Below are positions 22,697-33,098 of a stretch of 64,000 bases of DNA, piece after piece. Position 1 is the first letter of the stretch, and every line of letters starts with the position of its first letter. This DNA comes from Didymella arachidicola (Eukaryota; Ascomycota; Dothideomycetes; Pleosporales; Didymellaceae). The stretch is taken from contig CM049989.1 in the NCBI GenBank assembly GCA_016630955.3, positions 682,001-746,000 of the forward strand, read 5' to 3'. The notes under the pieces were generated by a model. The model saw only the letters and a program-made list of their open reading frames with translations, did no database searches and was not told the DNA's origin. Position numbers and translations under genes: made by a program.

Positions 22697-23582
22697 TAAC
22701 AACGAAGCCTATTTTAGATTTAGCGCTGTATTTAAAAATCCTCCAAATATAAAGTACTATAAAGTATGATCATCATCCTAACACGTCTATTGGGACGTTT
22801 CTGTATCGTCCATCCGTGCTCCGAACACGTTCACGCAGTTCTTTATGTTCTGCGGTCCCACTGAGTCGTACAGATTATTATCTGGGTTCGCCGATCATTG
22901 TTCAGCCTTGTGCAGACAGCACGTGGAGTGCTGTCAAAGCCATGCTCCGAATCCGCCTTCAACTTCAGAATGCACATTCAAAGATGTTTGTTGTGCTCCT
23001 GCTCTTCCTCTGAAAGCCGTGGCCCGAGTGTCCGGCCCTCACTCACAGTCCACCTTGACCGATCGAGTCCCTGCTTCTTTGCGGTCTCATGTCGGCATTG
23101 GTCCAACTCGCGAAATATTTTGGTGGTATCTAACCCGGCTTCAACTCCGAAATTCTAGTTGTTGAATGACCGGTCGTTCCTTCTTCGGTCAATAAATCTC
23201 GTAACAACATCGTAGGGTTTGCTCTTCTGTTCTTGACTTCACTCCTCCCTCTGCAACGACTTCATGCGATGTTGCTTTGTCCTTGCTCATCAGGATAAAT
23301 CAGTCGCGTGTCAACAATATACTAACTCTTCTCATTTGTGGCCATGTAATCGCGATTACATGCATGTCTTCTTTGTGCGAATGTCACTCACTGTTGCCGT
23401 GTGATACCCCTAACCCTTTCGTCAGATTCCAGTACTACGATACCAGCAACAAGTGGACGTTTATGGTCTTCGGTCGCCACCGTAGCGTGTGTGTCATAAA
23501 TCTTGTTCAGAGCGCGCGTTCTCAGACTTGTATATGCAGTATGCCGTTTTCATGCGCCTTGCGCCTATGTATCTATCTGCGC
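22697..23582. other. Intergenic, AT-rich at left, with a 20-bp palindrome
   Basis: No gene seen. The first 80 bp are AT-rich and continue the relic on the other side of the transposon. A perfect 20-bp palindrome lies at 23343-23362, on the 3' side of the BTB-like gene. Short frames here are without recognisable content. Confidence 0.5.
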
Positions 23583-24843
23583 CTAGAAAACAATTGAGCC
23601 TTTCTTTTGTTTCTTTTTCTTGCCCTTCTTTGATGTCTCGCTGTTGCTATTACCCACTGCAGGCGCTACTTCGACGACATCATCGCGCTTTGCTTGCTCG
23701 AATGTGTTGTCAGGCATCACTGCGTCTTCCTCAACAACTGAATCAGTCCGCACATGAGCAGGTTTCTTGAAATCCTTGACTGGCTTGTCGACAACCTGAA
23801 GAGCCGGCTGTTGCTTAGTCGTGGGCTCGATGGCGGGAAGACCGAAGTCATCCTCAAACATGCGCTCAGCCACTGTTTTGGTGTCCACTTCTTCAGACTC
23901 GGGTTTGCCATACGAGTCAGTCTTTCTGGAATCCAGATCCAGTTGTTGCGGTTCAATCAAGTTATCGGCTGCCCTTGATGTCGGCGGGCTGTCCACGGTC
24001 GACTTTGTGGGTGATGGCAGTTGGTGTTGACTACTATGCGTCGGAGCTTCGCTGTCTGTGATAATACTCTCAGTTAATGGTGTCTCGGTACTGCCTTCCC
24101 TAGCGGACGCTGGAGCCGAATTTGTTGCATAATTGCTCATGACAGTCTTCCAAACAATCTGCAGGAGACGACTATTGCCCTCGACACGGGTGATGAAGTC
24201 TGGCTTGCGGAAAGGCTCAGGGTCTTGGGCCATCGCCTTCTGGATCATGTCCTCGAGGTACTGTGAGTACCACGTATCAGTCTCTGGAAGCAAGGGGAAC
24301 GCTTGGTCGCGAGCGACACGGAGTATATCAAAGATGGGAACACATTCGCCGTCTTCGACGATCTTGTCTTTTGAGAGCTCAGCGAGGCTGGGAAGCTGAT
24401 ACTGAACGGCTGCGCAGTAAACGCATGTCGAGTGTCTGAACTTGCCAACAGGCGCGTAGCGGAACTTAGACTCAAAGGTACCTGCGTACAGGTGATGCAC
24501 TAGAGTGTGTGCTGGTCCCTCATCAAGCTTCGGCAGTGATACCGGCTGCTCTTCTGAGGCAAGAGCGAAGAGCGGGACGCTCTGGCGCAGCATCAGACTG
24601 TGCACCAGAAACCGAGTCGCTGAACTTCCAACATCTAAAGACACGATCTCCGAGTCAACATATGGCCTAGAGGGTAAAGTTAGTGCAACTTGAACGCTTG
24701 CTTGGATAGTGTTGCACTAACGATGTAGAGACCGCTGTAGAGTCGGTTTGCTTGTTGCCGTTAACGGACTGGGGTGTCATGTTCGCGGCATCGTGGGCTT
24801 TCCGATATGTGGCAGATACAATACTGATGTCTCGACTCGGCAT
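23583..24843 (-). CDS. BTB/POZ-like domain protein with Lys-rich tail
   Basis: Predicted 401-aa protein. Exons 24722..24843 (ATG at 24843) and 23583..24666; the 55-nt intron has donor GTTAGT, branch CTAAC and acceptor CTCTAG and joins STS to PYVDSEIVSLDVG. Residues about 40-170 look like a fungal BTB fold (SDxEIVxLxVG...FLVHSLMLRQSVPLFAL..., then a YAGTF helix), used for protein-protein contacts, commonly with cullin-3 or in scaffolds. Residues about 215-385 are low-complexity, Ser/Thr/Glu-rich and probably disordered, with no repeat I recognise. The C terminus is strongly basic (KKGKKKKQKKGSIVF), which suggests nuclear or nucleic-acid contact. The partner is unknown. The intron is unusual for its internal hairpin. 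Confidence 0.75.
24679..24721 (-). promoter_or_regulatory. Intronic hairpin pairing 5' splice site with branch site
   Basis: Within the 55-nt intron of the BTB-like gene, the arms GTTAGTGCAAC (24721-24711, minus strand, containing the donor GTTAGT) and GTTGCACTAAC (24689-24679, containing the branch site CTAAC) are perfectly complementary over 11 bp with a 21-nt loop. In the transcript, both elements that the spliceosome must bind would be paired with each other. Confidence 0.75.
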
Positions 24844-27159
24844 TGTGAACTTTGGCTATGCTGAGCCTGACTCGTTGAGAGAAGTTGATCATCAGCCTTT
24901 ATCTACAATCCGCACGAGCATGCCAAAATGAGGCTTAAAGCCGCTGAATTGTCGTCTCTCAAGCCTTGAGGAGTGCATGAGTCGATGTGTTGGCAGTTGG
25001 ACCATTTCTTCAGCCTGGCGGGGAGTGACCTTCTGTTGGTCAGCCTTGTGTGCTTCGCTGCATCTTTCACAGAATCCGTCCAAGCGGACGCCACCTGCAG
25101 CTATCATTCGTCAAAGTTATGGCCGTTATTTACCCCAGACTTCGAAGCTCGAATGAGGTTGTCTGACTGTTCGTGGACCGGTGAGCATTGGGCCTGTTCA
25201 AGCAATGCGTGGTGATGGAGTGGGCCGCAATGGAGCCCGACGGTTGCCCTGTGAGCGAGGAAAGGTAAGCAGCATTTCCGATGGGCTTTATTGTCGAATG
25301 TTCAAGCTTCATTTTATGTATACAGTCTGCGTTTGTCTGCAGTGCTATCTACCTAGGTAGGACCAGCCCAATCCTTCCTTTAGCATTGCCCGGCTCCATG
25401 TCGCTTATAGGATCTGGTACGTTGCTCAGTGTATGATGCTTCTCAACGTTCGCAGCGCTGTTGTGGCTTTGGTGTGTCTGTCCGAAAATGGCTCTCAGTC
25501 TGAACCGTAGCCTGCACAGCATGTGTCCGTCGGCGCTCGCGTGCCATCCTCCGCAGAACCCATACATGACACGATGGCTGCAAGAATGTGCTAACCCATC
25601 TGGACTTCAAGCTTACATCCACCATAGTGATGCAGGTCGCCAATATATTCCGTACCTTGCGTGAGTGGTTCGAGAGGCTGGAAGAGGGTCCGTGGAGGTA
25701 AGGCTTGAGGTCAAGCACTCGTTCGTAGAGAATGAAACCATGCGTTGTCTCCAGCTACAATCTAAATTGGGCAAGGAAACGAGAACCATGCTACTTGAAA
25801 TAGCAAGCACGAGTCATAGTCGACCAGGAGACTTGCGATCAGCGCCAAATGTAGGCTTCCTCGATATCAAATTCAGCATCCTCATCCAGCCATTCGGACC
25901 AGACCATGTCCTGTCGGCGTGCATCACCAGACGCGTTACGCCGCCGACATTTCACACCGGCTCCACGAGCATGGCAGTTTCCACTCCAGCAACTCCGCAA
26001 AGACTGTGAACAATCCCGACAACACCGGTAATGAATCAGCTGCGGAAGACATAAGTAACGCCTGGCAATCTGCAAGGCAATGGACTGTGTGTATCTGAGG
26101 GTACCAGGTAAATGCGCCTTACCACAACGAAGGAAGCCGAGAGAACCGGACCATTGGTCCCAGCACTTCGGACTGCTGAACGGGAGGAGAAGCAGTGGGA
26201 GGTGTTGTCTTATAGCGGGATGACTAAGGATTCTGTCAATCTGGAGGCTCTGACGAAGGCTTGCTTGCTGTATAGCCCTCCCCTTGAGCCTTATTTGGAG
26301 CTGTAAGAACGACTACAGCCTGGTAGCCCTTTTACAGCGAACGCTCAGAAGGTTCTCTAAGGGTTCAAGGTATACTTGTTAAGCTGCTCTACATGATCGT
26401 TGGTTGCATCGGATAATGTCGACCGCGACACATTCCTCAGAAAAGTACAGGACACATCTACACGCCTTTTAATTCTAGGAGCAACAGAAACAGAAAGGAT
26501 CTCCATCTGGTACACATGCTTGTCCCTGCTGTTTGTATTTCTGTCCATTTCAGGAGCGTGCGCGGCAAGTAGTGGTTGGCTTGCAAGATGCGGTGGCATT
26601 CTGACCAGGTCAACACCTGTGATAAGTGGCTTTAGCGCTTCAGGGCGTCTAACTGTCAGCGCAACAGGATACTTGGAGGCTAAGCGAAGTAATGCCTGTT
26701 TGAATGCTCTTGAGGATCTAGATGTTCTGGCAACTTTGGTATTGGGCCGCACCTCAAAATCAATAGAACCATTTCAAAGGCCGAAGCTTGACAATGCCGA
26801 ATGAAGATCAAGCTTCTCAAAGCTTCGAATGGAGGCTTACAATGGTGTATTACAGAACTGACCAGGTGACCGTATCGCTGATCAGAAATGTCTTCGACAC
26901 GGTTGCGGGTCTGCTTCTCTGCATCGGGGTGGGGTCGCGGCTTTCACCTTGTCCCGCTCGCCTGAAAGGTGTCTTTACAACCTAGTGTACGAGACCACAT
27001 GACCTCCGTTAAGTCAAGGTGAAATTGGTTTGCCCGGCAGGCAGCCCAGGCTTGCCAATATTTCAAGCAAACGTGGCCCATCGGTCCAATTATCACCTCA
27101 CTCACCTTTTGCGACTCCAGTACCAACTATTAGCTTCCAATATATATATTGTCCCGAAT
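24844..27159. other. 2.3-kb intergenic region without a recognised gene
   Basis: Frames up to 134 codons exist on both strands (for example around 26357-26804, open in both directions) but none shows domains, a signal peptide or a coherent spliced model. The left part should hold the BTB gene promoter and the right part that of the small Myb-like gene. A non-coding transcript or orphan gene cannot be excluded. Confidence 0.4.
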
Positions 27160-27693
27160 ATGTCTGATACCGAGAAGACTCTGGGCAAGGGTGGCGCTGC
27201 TGCCACTGGTGCAGCGTGGACCGACACCGAGCGTGTATAGCTCCATATCCTTTAAAGTCCGACTCTTACTCACAACCGCAGATGGCGTATCTCATCGTGA
27301 TCGCCGAGCACGCTCTCGATGCTCCCATCGAATCCAAGATTTCTGTGCGTGTCCCGCCTATAGGCCCTTCTTCTCCTGAATCCATCCTGCTCTTACTGAC
27401 GAGTCGGACAGCAAGCTCCCGTACCCGGCGGTCGTAACGTCAACGCCTGCCGCAAGATCATCAAGAAGCTGAAGGTCAAGTTGAAGGATGACATCGAGAA
27501 CATTAAGGCTGGCCGACCTGTCATTGCTCCGTCCGAGGGTGATGCCGCTGCAACACCCGCCAAAGGAATTCCTCGTAAGCGCAACACGGAGAGTGCCGAG
27601 GATGGAAACGCATCACCCAAGAAGAAGGCTACCCCCCGCAAGAAGAAGAGCGAGGCTACTGTCAAGGATGAGGAGGCTGGTGGTGAAGTCTAA
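27160..27693 (+). CDS. Small Myb/SANT-like basic protein
   Basis: Predicted 139-aa protein. Exons 27160..27234, 27282..27344 and 27412..27693; introns are 47 nt (GTATAG...CCGCAG) and 67 nt (GTGCGT...GGACAG, with CTGAC branch), all at phase 0. The spliced N-terminal part reads AAWTDTER, MAYLIVIAEHA, then PGGRNVNACRKIIKKLKVKL: a W-initiated three-helix pattern seen in a widespread family of small fungal Myb-like proteins. The rest is Ala/Lys/Pro-rich with SPKKKATPRKKKSE, resembling histone H1-type tails or an AT-hook-like basic region. Nuclear DNA binding is likely but the target is unknown. The middle exon is only 63 nt, so automatic annotation could easily miss it. Confidence 0.75.
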
Positions 27694-28438
27694 TTGGACT
27701 CACGCTTTGGCGCTTGGTGATTGGAAGCTGCGAGTTTCGTTTCGCTGGGCGTTGAGGTTAAAGTAGGCACCGACGGACTGAGGTCGAGTGTTCCTGCTGA
27801 ATGGACTGTACATAATTGCTAGTATGGTGGTGTTGGAAAGGGCGCGTCGCTCTTGCGTCGTTGACACTGCACACCAGGCTGTCAACCACGCCCAATCACG
27901 CGCAGATGAGCATGAACATTGTTAAGAATGAATCATGAAACCAGTTCACCCTAGCTCTTCACCACACATGCACACACAGCAGGAGACCCAATGCGACTAG
28001 GACACGTCGTGCCTGTCATCCAAAGTGACAGCAAACGCTACATCGTGCCTGCAACGGTGTCCAATCAGGGTGCTCAGGATTGTGGAAAGGAGCAGCGAGG
28101 CTGTACATGGGCGAAGAACATTGGGAAAGACATTTTGTTGAAGATACAGACATTGCACTGCTGTTGCCTTCCAAATTGGCACCAGGATATGTGAGTGCAG
28201 GTCGCTGCTGCGTATGGAGCAGTTCGGCGATGACGATATCGGGGGGATCAGATCTGTTCACCGAGCACCAAGCGAACTGTGCCCTGCATCGATGATGGCT
28301 TGGCAACAGGGTGCTGCATCTTTGGCTTTGCGACAGCGTACGATCGCTCACTAGCCTGTACAATTCAATCTTGCGCGCGTGTGTGTCTTTGTACTTCGTC
28401 CAGAAGTAGCAAACGTGTAATAGTAGTGGCACCTGGGC
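27694..28438. other. Intergenic, promoter side of NMA111
   Basis: 745 bp between the Myb-like gene and the protease gene. Nothing gene-like seen; several short overlapping frames on both strands lack content. It should contain the 3' end of one gene and the promoter of the next. Confidence 0.45.
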
Positions 28439-31400
28439 ATGCTTAGCCGGTACGCTGTCGCCTCAGCCTGGAAAAGAAGTTTCTCGTCGCCAACACCGCC
28501 GTCCTTCACCACGACCTATCTCTTAAGCAGACCTTCCTCTCGCCTCTGGTCTGCGTCGACCCTCCTTCACCGCACCTACACAGCCTCCAATCGTCTATAC
28601 ACATCCCTGCCCATGGAACAAAATGGTGCGCATAGCAAGCGCAAGCAGCCGCCTACCCCCAGCAACGAGCGCCCGATGAAGCAGATCAAAGGAGAGACGG
28701 ATACCCACAGCCGCAATGGCGTAGCTGCGTCGCCCACACCAGAGATGGATATCGACGATGCGCGCAGTGACGTCAGCCTTGAGTCCCTCCCCATAGTGCC
28801 CGTTGCTGGCGCAGTGCACGATACGGCTGAGTGGCAGAAGACGATTGAGGGCGTTGTAAAAAGCGTCGTCTCGATCCACTTCTGCCAGACATGTTCGTTC
28901 GACACAGACCCAGCCATTGCCTCGGAGGCAACAGGATTCGTTGTGGACGCTGAGAAAGGCTACATCATGACGAACAGGGTATGCCATATTTTCTGTGACA
29001 GAAATTGTGTATGCTAACGCTCGCAGCACGTCGTTGGCGCCGGTCCCTTCATTGGCTACTGTATCTTCGACAACCACGAGGAGTGCGATGTCTACCCTGT
29101 GTACCGCGATCCTGTCCACGACTTCGGCATCCTGCGCTTCGACCCCTCCAAGATCAAGTACATGCCCCTCACTGCGCTGCAGCTCAAGCCCGACCTCGCC
29201 AAGGTCGGTGTCGAGATTCGCGTTGTGGGTAATGATGCTGGCGAGAAGCTTAGTATCTTGTCTGGTGTCATCAGTCGATTGGACCGCAATGCGCCAGAGT
29301 ACGGCGAGGGCTACTCCGACTTCAACACCAACTACATTCAGGCTGCGGCTGCCGCCAGCGGAGGAAGTTCTGGCAGTCCAGTCGTGAACCGGGATGGCTA
29401 TGCTGTTGCGCTGCAGGCTGGTGGGCGATCAGATGGCGCGGCGACCGACTACTTCCTGCCCCTCGACCGTCCTCTTCGCGCTCTCGAACTTGTTCGCTCA
29501 GCCAAATACGTTACACGAGGCACAATCCAGACACAGTGGATACTCAAGCCCTTTGATGAGTGCAGGAGACTTGGCTTGTCTGCGGATGTCGAAGAGGCTG
29601 TACGCACCCAGTTTCCTAAGGAGACTGGCATGCTGGTAGCTGAGGTTGTCCTTCCACAAGGCCCTGCATCCGGCAAGATCGAGGAAGGCGACCTTTTGAC
29701 ACACGTAAACGGTCAGCTTCTCACTCAGTTCGTACGTCTTGACGCCATCCTCGACGACAATGTCGACAAGAAGGTCTCGATGACGATCCAGCGCGCTGGC
29801 GAGAACATGAACGTGGAGCTAGACGTTGGTGACTTGCACGCCATCACACCAGACAGGTTCGTGTCAGTGGCAGGAGCCTCTTTCCATGATCTGTCATACC
29901 AACAAGCTCGCTTATACGCCATATCACTCAAGGATGCAGGTGTCTACGTGTGCGAAGCAGCTGGCTCATTCCGCTTCGCCGATGGCTATGCATCTGGATG
30001 GTTGATTCAAGAAGTCGACAACCAGCCCACACCAAACCTCGATGCCTTTATCGAAGTCATGCGCAAGATACCTGACCGCAAACGTGTGGTTATCATGTAC
30101 AAGCACCTTCGTGATCTGCATACTGTTAACACGAGTATTACAGCCATCGACAGACATTGGCACGCGAAGATCAGGGTAGCTACACGCAACGATGCCACAG
30201 GGTTGTGGGACTTCAAGCCGCTAGCTGACCCCGTGCCTGCCATACCACCAGTGCCGCGACGCGCCAACTTCGTTAAGATGAACTCTCAGTACCCTGAAGC
30301 CGTCGACATTGTTCGCAGTCTCGTACGAGTACATGTCTCCATGCCAATCAAGCTTGATGGGTTCCCCAAGATGAACAAGCAAGGTTACGGTATTGTTGTA
30401 GATGCTGAGCAAGGTCTTGTTCTTGTCTCGCGAGCAATTCTTCCATATGATCTCTGCGACATTTCTTTGATCATTGCCGACAGTATCTTTATTGACGCCA
30501 AGGTTGTGTTCATGCACCCATTGCAAAACTATGCAATTGTCAAGTACGACCCCTCCATGGTACAAGCCTCAGTCAAGACACCGAAGTTTGCCACAGAGTT
30601 CATCAAGAAGGGTGACGAGACTATCTTCTTTGGCATGAACCAGAACTTCCGTCCCGTCGTGACGAAGACCGTTGTGACAGACATCACCACCGTCGCTATC
30701 CCCGCGAGCGCCATCACACCTCGCTACCGCGCTACCAACTTCGATGCCATCACGGTGGACACGAACCAAGCGTCTCACAGTGGCTCAGGTGTTCTCATTG
30801 CTGAAGACGGCACAGTACAGGCTCTTTGGCTTTCCTACCTTGGTGAGCGGACATCTCACAGCGGCAAAGACGTTGAGTACCATCTAGGTCTCGCAACACC
30901 AAACCTTCTCCCCGTCCTCAATGAGATCCGAGGTGGCAAGACACCAAAACTCCGCATCCTCAACGTCGAATTCCAGACCGTTCAGATGAGTCAAGCGCGC
31001 GTCATGGGCATCTCAGAAGAATGGATTGAGAAGACTGAGCACGCCGATCCAGAGCGCCACCAGCTCTTCATGGTGCGCAAGGTCGACTCCGGCCACGGTG
31101 ACGGTCTGCAGGAAGGCGATGTTGTTCTCACATTGAACGGCAAGCTCGTTACACGCAGCCCAGACCTCGACATCATGTACACTAATGAGTTCCTCGATGC
31201 CGTTGTCGTCCGCAAGCGCAAGGAGATGTCTATCAAGGTGCTCACCGTACCGACAGAGGATCTCGAGACAGACCGCCTTGTCAGCTTCTGCGGCGCGACT
31301 TTCCACCGTCCGCACCAGGCTGTGCGCCAGCAAATTAGCAAAGTGCATTCCGACGTGTACATCTCGTCGCGCGCCCGCGGCTCGCCGGCGTACATGTACG

Positions 31401-31769
31401 GTAAGTCACGCTCTCGGATCTTCTTTCCCGTAAACAACACTAACATGCACAGGCCTTGCACCAACCAACTTCCTCACACACGTCAACAACAAGCCTACAC
31501 CTGACCTGGACTCGTTCCTCGAAGCCGTTAAGCAAATCCAGGACAACGAGTACTTCCGACTCAAGGTCATGACCTTCGACAATGTCCCCTGGGTCGCTAC
31601 CATGAAGAAGAATGAGCATTACTTCCCGACCATTGAGTATGTCAAAGACAAGAGTGAGGAACTCGGCTGGAGGAAGGTCATCCACGAGTGTGATGATGGG
31701 GGCGTGAGAGAAGAGGCTGTTGACAGTGGAGAAGCGGAAGCAGTGGAGGGAGAGGTTTGTGATGAGTAG
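28439..31769 (+). CDS. NMA111: HtrA-family serine protease NMA111 (tandem protease-PDZ)
   Basis: Predicted 1076-aa protein from the first ATG. Exons 28439..28978, 29027..31400 and 31453..31769; introns of 48 nt (branch GCTAAC) and 52 nt (branch CTAAC) rejoin NR|HVVGAG and [13 protein letters not shown]. Known yeast Nma111 is a nuclear pro-apoptotic protease. The first trypsin-like domain has the full triad: H181 (NRHVVGAG), D212 ([11 protein letters not shown]) and S295 (GGSSGSPVV). PDZ repeats follow, and a second protease-like domain (from about residue 600) carries [12 protein letters not shown] and is probably degenerate as in relatives. Residues 1-58 are Ser/Thr/Arg-rich with no acidic residue and look like a mitochondrial presequence. 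A second ATG at 28613 ([11 protein letters not shown], good context CCCATGG) would give the usual nuclear form of 1018 aa followed by a KRK-type basic signal. Confidence 0.93.
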
Positions 31770-33098
31770 ACGTCTGACATGGATACGGAGGTAGTATAAT
31801 GGAAGTGTCGCATTGTACGATAGATTAGGGACATATACCACCTACCGCATTACCGTGTATCGAAACTTATCTGACAAGCCAAGGTCTATCGAGCAATGTA
31901 GACGTACTCTACTTACAACTACTGCCCTTCTCATAGGTCCTCGGAGCGATAGCGCCGTCGATTCAGAAGCGATTTTTTAAAGGATACTTTGAAACAGTCG
32001 AAATCACGCATGCGCTTCTCATCCTCGATCTTTCCGCGCATCTTCTTCCGTTACACGTTCGCTTAGAATTGCCCATACTGACCAGAGCCTGTGGCTTCAA
32101 CGGAGCGAATTGTGTCTGTGCTGCGTAATAACTGACCGTTCAAGCCTGCTTTGAAGAAGCACAGATGTGAGGTGTAGGGAGCTCGCATTCTGGACACATC
32201 GTGCAGGCCGTGCCTAGCGAACCCGATGAATCTGGATTCTGCTTTTGGGAACGCTCATGACTACGACTATGTAATTCAATGACAGTGGTCGTGATAGCGT
32301 AGCGAACCCGTCAGCAGTCAGCCAATGAGAAGGACCTGTACTGCAGGCCATCAAGCAGGAAACTACGCAACATCATCCGATGTCCCAGATGACCAAACAC
32401 CCACGCCTCTCCTCCCTCAGAATATCAGATAGTGGCGTGTCTCGCTCGACGAAAGATAGACGTGTGCGATATTGATACTCTGCGTCCGCGGTCACCTCAT
32501 CACCTGCAAGCACCTGCACACCTCCATCACCATCGTGTCAGGCCAAAAGACAACCCTTGCACATGACGACACGCGACAGACTGTGAAAGGACCGACGACA
32601 AACCGACACCAAGCGGATCTGCTGTTTGAGCGGGATTATCGATCTGGGGTGCAGAAGTAGCGTGGCTGAGCCCAGAGATAAGGAACCCGGGGCATTAGCC
32701 TTAGCGGGTAAAAGGTGGGTGTGCGGGCATCGGTGGCTCTGTCACTGGGTTCCCGGCTGGCGCTATTGACAAATACAGATATGGATCGAAGATCGTACCG
32801 CGGTTGCGAAGATAAGAAAGGTGAACGTGTGAATACCAAGGAGCGGAGAAGGATGTGATTGTGACGGCCAAGAAGCGGGGAAGGATCATTGAGGATGGGA
32901 GACATGCTTGAGTATTGTTAGCTGGCGATGTGAACGACAGTGGGCTGTGAAGATGTGTAATTATATTGTAGGAAGCGTACATCAAGTACGAGTATATCCG
33001 AATCTATCGCGCAAGATCTCTACATCCCCAGAAAACGAACATGGTGGTATCTCTGAACAGGCTGAACAATTTTCAAACAAAAGCAGAACAACGAGCAT
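31770..33098. other. Intergenic between convergent NMA111 and ammonium permease genes
   Basis: 1.3 kb between two 3' ends. No gene seen. Short frames have no content. It may contain terminators for both genes; I see no strong repeat or hairpin. Confidence 0.45.
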
